From the NCBI GenBank assembly GCA_904420095.1, contig CAJFUB010000031.1:1-64000 (forward strand): 64,000 nucleotides of DNA, in the 5' to 3' direction. The notes beneath the pieces are model-generated. The model was not told the DNA's origin. It ran no database searches and was given only the letters and a program-made list of their open reading frames with translations. Of this stretch, positions 42,710 to 52,993 are shown one piece after another. Origin of the DNA: an uncultured Clostridia bacterium. Its GTDB lineage: Bacteria; Bacillota; Clostridia; UBA1212; UBA1255. Position 1 is the first letter of the stretch; each line of letters starts with the position of its first letter. The position numbers were made by a program, and so were the translations under genes.

Positions 42710-44799
42710 AGCACGCTGAATAAAAGATCCCCATAGGTAGGATACGGATAAAATTCCCGCGGCATAATCTCTTCCATACGGTCCGCAAGCCTGCGGAGCT
42801 CCTCCATATCCGGCAAAATAACGTCTCTCAGGTAATACGCCGTTTCAAGCAGCTCCGTCCGTTCCCGGATCGCCGCAATATCTCCGGCAAGCCTCTGCGT
42901 CCTTTCGTAGAAGGCCGCCGCTGAATCCGACATCTGCCGCAGCAACTCCGTTTCCGCAGCGCAATCCGCCTCCGGCAGTGCGGTGCGGAGTGCATTCACG
43001 GTCTCCGAAAGTGACCGGATATATTTCACGGCAGCAGGCAGGATATCTTTCCGCGACAGGTCCAGCATTGTATTGGCCTCAATCTGTACGACCTTGCAGT
43101 AATTGTCAAGCAGAATTTCATAGCGGGAGCGAAGCTCGGCCTCCGTAAAGACATGATGTCTGGCAAACAATTCGATATTTTCCTTCGAAATAAAATACGG
43201 AAGTGCGTCAGGCGTCGTGGGAAGATTCAGCAGGCCGCGCCGTTTTGCCTCGGCCAGCCACTCCTCCGTATATCCGTTTCCGTTGAAAATAATACGCTTA
43301 TGCTTCCGGATCGTATCACGGATCAGCTTGCTGAGCGCCGCCTGAAAATCCTCTGCCGCTTCCAGAGTATCGGCGAAGTCCATCAGCACATCCGCAGTAA
43401 TCGTATTTAGGATCATGTTCGGGCAAGAAATGGACATGAACGAGCCGGGCATTCTGAATTCAAATTTGTTCCCCGTAAACGCAAACGGCGACGTCCGGTT
43501 CCGATCCGTATTGTCCTTCGGAAATTTCGGCAGCGTATGGACGCCGATCTCCAGATCTGTATGTTCTCTGCCTGAATACGCGCTCCCCTGTTCCACCGCT
43601 TCCAGGATCTCCGTCAATTCCGTTCCCAAAAACATCGAAATCACAGCCGGCGGCGCTTCGCTTGCGCCAAGTCTGTGATCGTTTCCTGCAGACGCTGCAG
43701 AAATTCGAAGCAGATCCTGATGTTCGTCCACCGCCCGAATCACCGCACACAGGAACAGTAAAAACTGTGCGTTTTCATGCGGAGAAGATCCCGGCTCCAG
43801 CAAGTTCACGCCGCTGTCCGTACTCAGGGACCAGTTATTGTGCTTTCCGCTCCCGTTGACGCCGGCAAATGGCTTCTCATGAAGGAGACATGCCAGGCCC
43901 TGACGTTCTGCGACTTTTTTCATACGATCCATAATCAGCTGGTTGTGATCCGTCGCAATATTGGTGTTGCAGTAAATCGGAGCAAGCTCGTGCTGCGCCG
44001 GAGCAACCTCGTTGTGTTCCGTTTTCGACATGATTCCAAGCTTCCAAAGCTCTTCGTCAAGCTCCTTCATAAATTGTTTGACGCGCGGCTTCAGTGTTCC
44101 GAAATAATGATCCTCCAGCTCCTGCGTTTTAGGCGGTCTCGCACCGAACAGCGTCCGCCCCGTATAAACGAGATCCTTTCGCTTCAGGAAAAGCTCTTTA
44201 TCAATTAAAAAGTATTCCTGCTCGGCTCCCACCGTGGTATTGACGCAGCGGACGTCCGTATTGCCAAACAGCCGGAGAATCCGAACCGCCTGGCGGCTGA
44301 CAGCCTCCATGGAACGGAGCAGCGGGGTTTTTTTATCCAGCGCTTCCCCTCCATACGAGCAGAATACGGTAGGAATACACAGCGTTTCTTCCTTAATAAA
44401 AGCGTAAGAGGTGGGATCCCATGCGGTATAGCCTCTGGCCTCGAAGGTTGCCCGCAGGCCGCCCGACGGAAAGCTGGAGGCGTCGGGCTCCCCTTTTACA
44501 AGCTCTTTGCCGGAAAATTCCATGATTACCTGTCCGTCACGCGTCGGAGAAATAAAACTATCGTGCTTCTCTGCAGTGATGCCCGTCATTGGCTGGAACC
44601 AGTGGGTAAAATGCGTCGCGCCCTTTTCGATCGCCCAATCCTTCATGGCGTTCGCCACCACATCCGCTATATCGGCTTTCAGCGTCCTGCCTTCCGCCAT
44701 GGTCTTTCTCAGCGCCTTATATGTCTCCTTCGGCAGCCGTTCCCTCATCACACGGTCATTAAAGACCAGGCTTCCGAATATCTCCGATATGCTGCTCAA
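42706..44799 (-). CDS. glnN: type III glutamine synthetase
   Basis: 697 residues, the length of the GSIII family rather than the 450-residue type I. An N-terminal beta-grasp region is followed by [24 protein letters not shown] and [12 protein letters not shown], which carry metal and ATP ligands. It makes glutamine from glutamate and ammonia. The family is common in Bacteroidetes and Clostridia. The control mechanism is not visible here. Confidence 0.95.
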   Translation of the reverse strand: MSSISEIFGSLVFNDRVMRERLPKETYKALRKTMAEGRTLKADIADVVANAMKDWAIEKGATHFTHWFQPMTGITAEKHDSFISPTRDGQVIMEFSGKELVKGEPDASSFPSGGLRATFEARGYTAWDPTSYAFIKEETLCIPTVFCSYGGEALDKKTPLLRSMEAVSRQAVRILRLFGNTDVRCVNTTVGAEQEYFLIDKELFLKRKDLVYTGRTLFGARPPKTQELEDHYFGTLKPRVKQFMKELDEELWKLGIMSKTEHNEVAPAQHELAPIYCNTNIATDHNQLIMDRMKKVAERQGLACLLHEKPFAGVNGSGKHNNWSLSTDSGVNLLEPGSSPHENAQFLLFLCAVIRAVDEHQDLLRISAASAGNDHRLGASEAPPAVISMFLGTELTEILEAVEQGSAYSGREHTDLEIGVHTLPKFPKDNTDRNRTSPFAFTGNKFEFRMPGSFMSISCPNMILNTITADVLMDFADTLEAAEDFQAALSKLIRDTIRKHKRIIFNGNGYTEEWLAEAKRRGLLNLPTTPDALPYFISKENIELFARHHVFTEAELRSRYEILLDNYCKVVQIEANTMLDLSRKDILPAAVKYIRSLSETVNALRTALPEADCAAETELLRQMSDSAAAFYERTQRLAGDIAAIRERTELLETAYYLRDVILPDMEELRRLADRMEEIMPREFYPYPTYGDLLFSVL

Positions 44800-44892
44800 G
44801 CACGATCCATCCTTTCAAATAATTTCAGTCTGCATTTCAGCGGATCCAATACTCCGGAAAAAGTCAACCGGGGGATCCGTCCGCGCGGCGTA

Positions 44893-46179
44893 TCAGAAAT
44901 GAAACGCGGCGCGCAGATCCTTTATTTCATCGTCCGTAATTGCTACAATGTCTCCAAGCACCTTTGAGGAAACAATCGCCTTCGCGCTGTATTCCATGAC
45001 CTCCAGCTTGTCGAACGCATTGATCAAGCTCGATCCCGTCACAATAACGCAGTCGTTTTCTGCAATCAAAATCGGCGTCATCTCGTTAAACATGTCCGCC
45101 ACCATATCCGGCTGCATAAAGCTTGCGCCGAACGGGATTTTTTTGACATCCCGCAGATTGATATAAGACTCCGGTATCGTCCGCGAATCAAACTCACAGT
45201 CAGTTACCGCAAAGGTCATTACATAAGGTGCATGTGCAATGATGATCGAATTGATATCGGGGTGTTTTTCATAGATCTTTTTATGCAGGACTGCGGAACG
45301 GGAAGGAATTTTTCCTGCCTCCTTCCAGTCTCCGACAATGCGGACAAGATCCGATTCCTCCATATATTTTCGATCCTTGAAATACGGAGTAATCAAGAAG
45401 GAACCATCGGAAAGGCGCTGGGAAAAGGTCCCCTGCGTGCTGGTAAAAAGCTGCTGATCATATGCTCTTTTAATTAAAGCGCACATTTCCCGACGCGCTT
45501 CTCTTTCTTCGCTGCTGATAGATTTATTTACAAATTCATCCATTTCTACATGCTGCTTTTCTTTTGAAATTCGGATATAGCGATCACTGAGCGGCCGAAT
45601 GCTTCCAATTTTAGAAGCTTCAATCTGAAGCCGTGCGCAGTAATCCAGCGTTTCAAACGACATGAATGCTTTAAACAGGTCGGAAGCTCCTACGAACACG
45701 CCGTGATTTTCCAGCATAACGACATTGTTTCCCTTCTGGAATTCGTTTGTTACCTTGATGCTGAGCCCCTTGCTGCCGGGTACGTCATAAGGCGCAATGG
45801 AAACGTTTCCACAGATTTCCACAAAATTCGGAATCAGTCTCGTCTCCGGGATTTTTCTGACGATGCTGAATGCCACGAGCGCCGGCGGATGTGCATGCAA
45901 AATAGCTCTGATGTCGGGTCTTGCCCGGTAGATTCTTTCATGTACCGGAAATTCACTTGACGGTTTATGAATCCCGATCACGGTGCCGTCCGGTTTGACC
46001 TGTATGATGTCTTTCCTGCTGAGCGATCCTTTGTCGACCGAACCCGGGGTGATCCAGATATCGCCGTTCTCATCCAAAATCGATAAGTTTCCTCCCGACG
46101 TGGTGGTCATGCCGTATCGGTAAATGCGTTCCATAAGCATTACCAGTTGATCAGCCGGATGCAATAGTTCAAAGTTCAT
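44893..46179 (-). CDS. tandem class II aldolase/adducin-like protein with degenerate second domain
   Basis: 428 residues made of two aldolase II domains. The first has catalytic Glu76 (SSEFPVHE), zinc ligands His95 and His97 (LHAHPP) and His159 (ENHGV). In the second the Glu becomes Ser295, the first His becomes Ile314, and the last becomes Asp377, while His316 remains, so that half is probably structural or regulatory. Relatives act on sugar phosphates such as fuculose-1-phosphate; the true substrate is unknown. It stands alone among glutamine and peptide genes. Confidence 0.88.
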   Translation of the reverse strand: MNFELLHPADQLVMLMERIYRYGMTTTSGGNLSILDENGDIWITPGSVDKGSLSRKDIIQVKPDGTVIGIHKPSSEFPVHERIYRARPDIRAILHAHPPALVAFSIVRKIPETRLIPNFVEICGNVSIAPYDVPGSKGLSIKVTNEFQKGNNVVMLENHGVFVGASDLFKAFMSFETLDYCARLQIEASKIGSIRPLSDRYIRISKEKQHVEMDEFVNKSISSEEREARREMCALIKRAYDQQLFTSTQGTFSQRLSDGSFLITPYFKDRKYMEESDLVRIVGDWKEAGKIPSRSAVLHKKIYEKHPDINSIIIAHAPYVMTFAVTDCEFDSRTIPESYINLRDVKKIPFGASFMQPDMVADMFNEMTPILIAENDCVIVTGSSLINAFDKLEVMEYSAKAIVSSKVLGDIVAITDDEIKDLRAAFHF

Positions 46180-46380
46180 GCTAACACCTCATGTCAAATT
46201 ATTACCACCGGAATAAGCCTTTCTGGCGGCGTTTGCATTTTACCAAATTTTGCGGCGAATTACAATATATTCCCCGTATGCCAGCGAGGAATAAAGCCTC
46301 CGATTTATTTCCCGGGAAATCAATCGGCATACGGCGATATGCTATAATGAAAACAGCAAATAAAACAGGGAGAGAATTCT

Positions 46381-47037
46381 ATGGGCTTTCGCATTCAGGA
46401 AAGACGGCTCCGCATAGGCGGACACGTTTACGTCATATCACGTCGAAAAATGGCGGCCGCTGCGGCGGCAGGCATCTGTCTCTGCATCATCGCCGGCGCG
46501 TTTCTCCAGCAAAACGCCGCAGCTCCGGAGCCCGCCGAATCTACACACGCGCCGGCTTCCGATTCCCCCTCCCCGGAGACGGCCGCGGCAGAAGTGGAGC
46601 CTCTGATTCTGGTACACGTCGCCGGAGCTGTAAAGACACCTGGGCTGGTTCGCCTTTTCCCCAAATCAAGGATCGCCGATGCCGTTGCCGCCGCCGGAGG
46701 AGCTGCAGAAAACGCTGATTTTGAAAGTCTGAACCTCGCATCGCCCGTATACGACGGCATGAAGCTGTATGTTCCAAGAATCGGTGAAACGCCCGGCATC
46801 ATTCCGCCCGCAACACCGGAAGCACAGACGGGCGGACTTTCTTCTCACAAAATTAATATCAATACAGGCGGACTTTCCGAGCTGATGCAGCTGGACGGCA
46901 TCGGCGAGGCTACGGCAGGCAAAATCATTGCCTACCGGGAACAGCACGGTAAGTTTCAGAAAGAAGAAGAGCTTATGAACGTAAGCGGGATTGGAAATGC
47001 CAAATACGAAAAAATCAAAGATCGGATCTGCGTTTGA
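46381..47037 (+). CDS. comEA: ComEA-type DNA-binding competence protein
   Basis: 218 residues. An N-terminal cytosolic segment and one transmembrane helix (about 24-45) are followed by an Ala/Pro/Ser linker, an SLBB domain (about 74-135, VHVAGAVKTPGLV) and two helix-hairpin-helix motifs (INTGGLSELMQLDGIGEATA, NVSGIGNAKYEKI). It binds DNA at the cell surface during uptake. The comEC channel is not in this window. AGGGAGAG precedes the ATG, and a TATAAT lies at 46343-46348 with a weak -35. Confidence 0.93.
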   Translation: MGFRIQERRLRIGGHVYVISRRKMAAAAAAGICLCIIAGAFLQQNAAAPEPAESTHAPASDSPSPETAAAEVEPLILVHVAGAVKTPGLVRLFPKSRIADAVAAAGGAAENADFESLNLASPVYDGMKLYVPRIGETPGIIPPATPEAQTGGLSSHKININTGGLSELMQLDGIGEATAGKIIAYREQHGKFQKEEELMNVSGIGNAKYEKIKDRICV

Positions 47038-47172
47038 GGAAGAGCTCGGCTTGAGACGATTCATGAGGCGCACTTCCTATTTCCCCGTGTTTCCCTATAA
47101 GCTACTTTTCTTTGACGCCATGCTGCTTTTACTGTTTCTATAACAAATTGCTCGTCCGCACAAATTCTCTTC

Positions 47173-47201
47173 TTGACAATGGCAGCGCGTTTTTTTATTA
47201 T
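47173..47201 (+). promoter_or_regulatory. promoter of the lipoprotein gene
   Basis: TTGACA (47173-47178), 17 bases, TATTAT (47196-47201), 60 bases before the ATG at 47262. Confidence 0.72.
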
Positions 47202-47261
47202 TAATTTATATATAAAATGTGTCAAAATATACTTCGGCAGAACAAGAGAAAGAGGTGGAAT

Positions 47262-49556
47262 ATGAGAAGGAAATATCGGATCATTTTGATTGCAGTGTGC
47301 TTAGTCTGTATCAGCGGCCTACTGCTTGCGTGTACAGATTCGGACAAAAATAAGGAAAAGGATGATTTAAAAATGAGTGGAAATGGGGAAATTTTGATCT
47401 CTGTCTTCTGGCCCCCAATGAAAGGCTTTACCACGGCAGAGCAGTACGATCTGCTGAAAGAGGCGGGAATCGATCTGCTCGAATGGGGAACGGATCCGAT
47501 TTTTACGGATCCGGAGACATTGGAGGAAATGCTGAAATTATGCGGGGAACGAGGACTTCAGGTCACCATTGCGGATTCCGACTTTACGGATTTGCTTGGC
47601 AAGACGGATGAACAGCTGCGCGAGCTTGCCCGGCGTTACCGGGATTACGATTGTGTCGCTGGCTTTTATTTGAAGGATGAGCCGTCGAACGCGAATCCCT
47701 ACGGCCGTGTAGCTCGGATTTTTCGGGAAGAAATGCCGGGCTGTCTCGTGCAGCTCAATATGCTGCCCATGGGCGCTCTTCAGGATCCAAAGGGGCATGC
47801 GGAGGATTGGATTAACGCCGCAGGTCCGGAAAATATCAGCTACCTTTCGTATGACCAGTATCCCTTCGGGCTGGAGGCAGGCTCCGTGCCGCAGATGTTT
47901 GCCAATATGAACCTTGTGCGGGAAATCGGACTCAAATACGGCGTTGATACGGCGCTCTATCTGCAGTCGGTAGGCGTGATTAACGGATTTCGGCGTCCGA
48001 CCGTCTCCGAGACCAGATACCACGCTTCGGCGGCGCTGGCCTACGGCTATAAAAATCTCAAATATTTTACATACATGACGCCGGTAGACAGAGGCAATGA
48101 AGAATTTACCGACGCCATAATCCGACCGGACGGAACGAAATCCGATACCTTTGATGGCATCGCGGAGATCAACCGCTCTATAAAAAGGGTAAGCAAAATT
48201 TTAGGAAATCTGGACGCGCTCGAAATTTATCATCATGGCCGTGAAGATTCCGCCACAGTCATGCTGCCGGAGGATTGGTATGTGTCAGCCGCTGCGGATC
48301 AGACGGATTTTCTGGTATCGCTGATGAAGGATCGTGGAAGCGGGCAAAACTATCTGATGATCGTCAATAAAGACTATACAAACGATGCGGAAATTACGTT
48401 CCGTCTGCAGGGAATCTCTGCGCTGACAGAGGTTACCGGCGGCGAGGAAGCAGCCGCCGCAGTGCCGATAGAAAACGGCACATTTACCGCAGAATTTTCC
48501 GCAGGAGGATTCCGCCTGTATCAGCTGGAAAAAGGGATCGATCTTACGAAGCCGTATGCGGATGCCTCCGCGCAGAACCTTGCTCTGGACAAACCGATTT
48601 ACGCTTCCTATTCCGTAGGAGAAAACGGATATTATGTATGCCGTGCCAATGACGGCACACGTTTTTCCTCTTCCACGATAAAGGGCTGGCGCTATCAGCG
48701 GACGACGGAGAACCAGGATGATCCGGAAATTTATCTGATGGTAGATCTAATGCGCCCCGTCGAAATCAACCGCGTCGATCTCTATCCCACCGGAGCGTTT
48801 GGGACGGATTCCTTCGGCATCTGTTTTCCTGCGGAGTACTCCATTCTGTATTCGGAGGACGGTAAGGAATGGCACGCCGCCGCTTCTCATATCACGGACC
48901 AGCCCACTCAAACGGAAATTCCCACCGTTACTTTTGACACAGTGTCAGCGCGGTATGTCAAGCTCGTCCTTCACCAATGCAGGCAGGTAGGGGGCAGCGA
49001 GGTTGCAGAAATCGCAGAAATTGAGATCTATCATGATACCGGCACACAGGAAATTCAAAAGCCCTTTGTCCCCGACGAAACCATCACGGCAGAAAATAAC
49101 GTCGCGCTGCATAAACCCGTAACGGTTTCTTCCTCAGTAGAAAACTGGGGATGGATGAAAACCCATCTGACAGACGGAGATATCGAAACCGGCTGGTCCT
49201 CTCAGATAAAAATTCATATGAGCGATCCGTACGGAGAAGAGTGGCTGATCGTAGATCTGCAGGAAACATATCCTGTTGACCTGGTTCTTCTGTACCCGCG
49301 GCAGGACGGAACCAGCGCTTATTTTCCGAAATCTTTCAAGGTTGAGGTCTCTGAAGACAGGCAGAACTGGACAGAAGTCGCTCGTTATACGGAAAGCGCA
49401 AGCCTCGGCGCGCTGCCTCGGGCCTGCTCCTTTACCGCTGTTTCGGCACAGTATATACGCGTCACCGCACTGGAAATGACAGATGCGTTAGGAGGTAACG
49501 ACGGTTATTTGTTCCAGCTGGGTGAAATCGAGGTTTACAGGCAGGATCGGACATAA
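47262..49556 (+). CDS. glycosidase-like lipoprotein with two F5/8-type C domains
   Basis: 764 residues. A signal peptide ends in the lipobox LLLAC (Cys24). A barrel-like domain (about 40-330) contains YLKDEPSNANP, whose Glu could be catalytic, and SYDQYPFG, as in beta-galactosidase-like enzymes. Two discoidin/CBM32-like domains follow (about 435-595, beginning NLALDKPI, and 610-764, beginning NVALHKPV). It probably degrades or binds a glycan outside the cell. No carbohydrate transporter accompanies it. Start ATG 47262 has GAGGTGG just before it. A terminator follows. Confidence 0.82.
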   Translation: MRRKYRIILIAVCLVCISGLLLACTDSDKNKEKDDLKMSGNGEILISVFWPPMKGFTTAEQYDLLKEAGIDLLEWGTDPIFTDPETLEEMLKLCGERGLQVTIADSDFTDLLGKTDEQLRELARRYRDYDCVAGFYLKDEPSNANPYGRVARIFREEMPGCLVQLNMLPMGALQDPKGHAEDWINAAGPENISYLSYDQYPFGLEAGSVPQMFANMNLVREIGLKYGVDTALYLQSVGVINGFRRPTVSETRYHASAALAYGYKNLKYFTYMTPVDRGNEEFTDAIIRPDGTKSDTFDGIAEINRSIKRVSKILGNLDALEIYHHGREDSATVMLPEDWYVSAAADQTDFLVSLMKDRGSGQNYLMIVNKDYTNDAEITFRLQGISALTEVTGGEEAAAAVPIENGTFTAEFSAGGFRLYQLEKGIDLTKPYADASAQNLALDKPIYASYSVGENGYYVCRANDGTRFSSSTIKGWRYQRTTENQDDPEIYLMVDLMRPVEINRVDLYPTGAFGTDSFGICFPAEYSILYSEDGKEWHAAASHITDQPTQTEIPTVTFDTVSARYVKLVLHQCRQVGGSEVAEIAEIEIYHDTGTQEIQKPFVPDETITAENNVALHKPVTVSSSVENWGWMKTHLTDGDIETGWSSQIKIHMSDPYGEEWLIVDLQETYPVDLVLLYPRQDGTSAYFPKSFKVEVSEDRQNWTEVARYTESASLGALPRACSFTAVSAQYIRVTALEMTDALGGNDGYLFQLGEIEVYRQDRT

Positions 49557-49572
49557 AACGGCTGAAATGATA

Positions 49573-49620
49573 AAATAAACCCATAGAAACCCGGGCTTCG
49601 GGTATTCTATGGGTTTATTT
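49573..49620. terminator. bidirectional intrinsic terminator
   Basis: A 16-bp stem AAATAAACCCATAGAA (49573-49588) with its complement (49605-49620), extended by an inner ACCCG/CGGGT. T-rich flanks occur on both strands. It lies between converging genes. Confidence 0.9.
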
Positions 49621-49677
49621 CGGCGCAAAGAGTCTGTTTGCCGCTCCTTGCGTAACCGGTACTGTCTCCGGACGTAT

Positions 49678-50406
49678 TTATACCTGGAATCCGGCGTTCT
49701 CCTCCAGTACCGTCAGCGCAATCGTAAGATTTCCGTTTCGGCAACGAAGCTCATCGATAAAGGCGTGCAGATCCGTGTCGTTTTTTAGAATTACATGATA
49801 CGTCAGCTCAAACAGGGCGCCCAAATCGATTGACTTGATCCGCTCCAATTTATAGCTCTTCGTATATTTTTCCAGAATATCATTGAATGCGTCCGCATAG
49901 TTCAAATCCTCCGGGATTTTGATCCGGAGCTGCCGTTCTTCGCAGCGGCGCGTTCCATAGCCGAAACGCGTCAGCAGAATCAGAACAACGCAGATCAATA
50001 TCACAAAAAAGATTCCATATGTAATGTATCCTCTTCCGCAGGCAAATCCGCCGCCGAGCGCCAGAAACACGTACAGAATATCCTTCGGGTCTCCCGGAGC
50101 GCTTCGAAACCGGACCAGAGAAAAAGCTCCCGCCAGAGAAAAAGCTCCCGCAATACTGGAGCCTACCACCAATATAATCAACGCAACGACAGGCGGCAGC
50201 GCCACCAATGTCAGCATAAAATTCTGGGAAAAAGTCCCTTTTTTGCCGGTAGCGAGCATATACGCGCCGCTCGTAAGAAAGCCGACCGCCATTGCGGCGA
50301 AGATGATGATAAGTGCGTTTTTCGGATCAATCGTCATATCGCTGGTAAGCGAGTCCGTATCCAAAATACTGCGAAAAATTCTGTCCATGTTCGTGCTGTC
50401 CTCCAT
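49678..50406 (-). CDS. DUF4956 membrane protein
   Basis: 242 residues. About five predicted helices, with the family motif GSSIAGAFSLAGAFSLVRFR in the middle, then a cytosolic C-terminal domain (about 155-242). DUF4956 genes usually lie next to VTC-domain genes, as here (58 bases away). A role in polyphosphate or phosphate handling at the membrane is inferred. An 18-bp exact tandem repeat (50115-50132, 50133-50150) encodes AGAFSL twice. Confidence 0.9.
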   Translation of the reverse strand: MEDSTNMDRIFRSILDTDSLTSDMTIDPKNALIIIFAAMAVGFLTSGAYMLATGKKGTFSQNFMLTLVALPPVVALIILVVGSSIAGAFSLAGAFSLVRFRSAPGDPKDILYVFLALGGGFACGRGYITYGIFFVILICVVLILLTRFGYGTRRCEERQLRIKIPEDLNYADAFNDILEKYTKSYKLERIKSIDLGALFELTYHVILKNDTDLHAFIDELRCRNGNLTIALTVLEENAGFQV

Positions 50407-50464
50407 TTTCCGATTCTTCTCTATTTTTCTGTCGTTTTATTTCACATTTCTTGTATAACGCCGT

Positions 50465-51217
50465 TTATATAATGGAACTGTACACCATATCCGTATTCTC
50501 CATACGATCCGATGCGATCATACGTGCATATTCCGTACCGTATTTGGAGAAGGAGCTGTTATACATTTTATTATCTTGCAGAAGGTGTGCAAACCAGAGC
50601 GGCAGATTCTTATCGATCTTCACTTCCATCAGCCAGATATCATCCTTCAGCATTTTCTGACCGTGATCTCCGGCATCAAGCGACAAATCGTACCTTCTGG
50701 TCCGAATATTCGTGTCGAAGGATACTCGGAACCCGGAATCGTTTTTATCAAAAAATGCCAGCCGGTCGTATGCAAGGTACAGCTTCGGCTTCAAATCATA
50801 TATATGCGTAAAATAATCGATTTCCCGCAGAACCTGTCGATTCATATACGGCCGGAATTCGGGAAGCTCTCCTGTTTCCATATACCGCTTTGCCTCTTCC
50901 AGCTCGATGCAGCTTCTTCTTTTATTCACGATGCCCTTGTATTTCTTTTTGATTTCAAGAAATACGATGTCTCCGGGCTTTGGGATGCCGTATCCCCTGA
51001 GCCGCAGCTTTTCTTTGTACGGAGGCTTGGATAAGGAGCGCTGAATCAGGGTGTTATCTTCCGTATCATAATAAATATTGCAGATGGTGTAATATTTTCC
51101 GCCGGAATTATACGGATCCGGGTTCATCTGATCCCGGAGAACCTCGATCACCGCATCCTTTTGATCTGTACTTAACATATATTTTACCTCATATCTGTTA
51201 AATACTTCTTTTGCCAT
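50465..51217 (-). CDS. VTC-domain polyphosphate polymerase-like protein
   Basis: 250 residues. The tunnel fold is indicated by RYEVKYML at the N-terminus and by EIKKKYKGIVNKRR and MEVKIDKNLP, which supply basic and acidic residues for polyphosphate and metal. Relatives of yeast Vtc4 elongate polyphosphate from ATP. It carries no membrane segment and probably works with the DUF4956 protein. Confidence 0.9.
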   Translation of the reverse strand: MAKEVFNRYEVKYMLSTDQKDAVIEVLRDQMNPDPYNSGGKYYTICNIYYDTEDNTLIQRSLSKPPYKEKLRLRGYGIPKPGDIVFLEIKKKYKGIVNKRRSCIELEEAKRYMETGELPEFRPYMNRQVLREIDYFTHIYDLKPKLYLAYDRLAFFDKNDSGFRVSFDTNIRTRRYDLSLDAGDHGQKMLKDDIWLMEVKIDKNLPLWFAHLLQDNKMYNSSFSKYGTEYARMIASDRMENTDMVYSSII

Positions 51218-51281
51218 ACTCCTTCACCACATTTCTTGTTATTATATCCGCATTATACCCGCCATTCGTGGTAAAATCTTG

Positions 51282-52244
51282 TCAATTTATTGGTTTGATT
51301 CGTACGCTTCGATATCCGAAGCGTTCCTTCAGCGCCAAAACATTGCATTTATTCTGTCCGATATAATCGGAGAGCTCGCGTTCCGGTACATATGCCGTGT
51401 AGACATTGTTATGTACCTCTCCGATTTCAAGCAGCCGTTCATATGCGATCTGCGAACGAACCAGCTGACCGAACGCCGGGTGATACGGTCCGGCGGCGAT
51501 TTCACCGCCAGCACTGACTCCGTCAGAGGACTGGAGGCCCATCCGTATGACTTTTATATTTTCCGATTGATATTTTACCATTAATTCCGCACAAAATGCA
51601 ACTGTTTTATCAAGCGGCGGAGCAATATATTCTCCTCTTATATACATTGTATGCAAAGGGGTGCCTTTGATGACAACGGTCGGGTAGATCCGGACGAAAT
51701 CCGGGTGAAGACGGATGATTTCGTCTGCTGTTTTCCGATCGCTTTCATAGGAGGCGCCGGGTAAGCCTGTCATGGTTTGAAGCCCTAATTCAAAATTCCA
51801 TGCCCGAATCAGTTCGGAGGCCCGCACTGTGTCAGCCGCCGTATGTCCTCTTCCTGCACGGCAGAGGACCTCGTCGTCCATCGACTGTGCGCCAAGCTCT
51901 ATCGTGCGTACGGAATATTCCTTCAGCATGGCAAGAATTTCAGAATCGATATAGTCCGGCCGCGTAGAAATCCGAATCGAATCTACATGTTTATTTTTGA
52001 CGTAGGAAGCCGCCGTTTCAAGATACCGCCGTCTGACGGATTCGGGAATTCCGGTAAAGCTGCCGCCAAAAAAAGCTACCTGGACAGCATCATAATTCGG
52101 AATGATATCCAGATAGCTTTCAATAATTTTTCGAACCGTATCCTGCGAGGGCGTGCTATTTTGTCCGCTGATCTTCCGCTGATTACAGAAGCAGCAGGCA
52201 TGCGGACAACCCTCGTGCGGCACAAATACCGGTATGATCAGCAT
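51282..52244 (-). CDS. Elp3-like radical SAM protein
   Basis: 320 residues. The radical SAM cluster is CPHACCFCNQ, with FFGGSFTGI and ELGAQSMDDEVL in the barrel and a C-terminal domain similar to radical SAM/Elp3 relatives. It lacks the acetyltransferase domain of Elp3. In Firmicutes this gene is often near rnc and smc, as here beside rnc. Substrate unknown, possibly tRNA. Confidence 0.88.
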   Translation of the reverse strand: MLIIPVFVPHEGCPHACCFCNQRKISGQNSTPSQDTVRKIIESYLDIIPNYDAVQVAFFGGSFTGIPESVRRRYLETAASYVKNKHVDSIRISTRPDYIDSEILAMLKEYSVRTIELGAQSMDDEVLCRAGRGHTAADTVRASELIRAWNFELGLQTMTGLPGASYESDRKTADEIIRLHPDFVRIYPTVVIKGTPLHTMYIRGEYIAPPLDKTVAFCAELMVKYQSENIKVIRMGLQSSDGVSAGGEIAAGPYHPAFGQLVRSQIAYERLLEIGEVHNNVYTAYVPERELSDYIGQNKCNVLALKERFGYRSVRIKPIN

Positions 52245-52247
52245 TCG

Positions 52248-52961
52248 TCATTGCTCCGCAGGCGCAACGAACGGACAGTCGATCGACGTCCTTCTATTAA
52301 GAGGGCGCGCCCACCGCACGGCGTTCGTAATGATTTTCTGAACATTTTCATTATAAAACGTAGGATAAGATTCATGTCCGGGACGAAAATAAAAAATTTT
52401 ACCGTAGCCCCTGGTAAAGGTACAGCCGGAACGGATTACTTCGCCGCCTTTAAACCAGCTGATAAAAACAACGTCGTCAGGAGCTGGAATGTCAAAATGT
52501 TCTCCGTACATTTCCTCCGGATCCAATACAAAGCTTTCCGGAACGCCTTCTGCGATCGGATGTCCGGGATTGCAGCACCAAAGACGTTCCTTGTCGCCTT
52601 CTCTCCATTTCAGCGTGCAGCCGGTTCCCATCAGGAGGCGGAACGGCTTGCACATATGTGAGGAATGCAGCGGAATAAATCCCATTCCCTTCAGAATGCG
52701 TTCCTTCACTCTCTCCGCCGTCGCATCACTGACCTTATCGTGGCAGACATGACTCCACCACAGAAGCACGTCGGTATTATCCAGAATTTCATCGGTAAGA
52801 CCGTTTTCCGGCTCGTCCATTACGGCCGTCCGAACCGTCATATCTTCGTTCTTACCCAAAAAATCCGCAATCGTCTGATGGATTCCCTGCGGGTAGACCG
52901 CACGGATCTCCTCGCTGACCGTTTCATGATAATATTCGTTCCATACCGTCACTCGTATCAT
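52248..52961 (-). CDS. ThuA-like protein
   Basis: 237 residues of the ThuA (trehalose utilisation) family, a class I amidotransferase-like fold. Segments LLWWSHVCHDKV, GFIPLHSSH and YFRPGHESYPT are characteristic. The role of the family in sugar metabolism is poorly defined. It lies between rnc and the radical SAM gene, only three bases from the latter. Confidence 0.88.
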   Translation of the reverse strand: MIRVTVWNEYYHETVSEEIRAVYPQGIHQTIADFLGKNEDMTVRTAVMDEPENGLTDEILDNTDVLLWWSHVCHDKVSDATAERVKERILKGMGFIPLHSSHMCKPFRLLMGTGCTLKWREGDKERLWCCNPGHPIAEGVPESFVLDPEEMYGEHFDIPAPDDVVFISWFKGGEVIRSGCTFTRGYGKIFYFRPGHESYPTFYNENVQKIITNAVRWARPLNRRTSIDCPFVAPAEQ

Positions 52962-52993
52962 GGTCGTTTCACCTCACAAATAAATTCTGAACC

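Noticed and set aside
50115-50150. CRISPR-like repeat
   Set aside because: Only two contiguous units without spacers, inside a coding motif.
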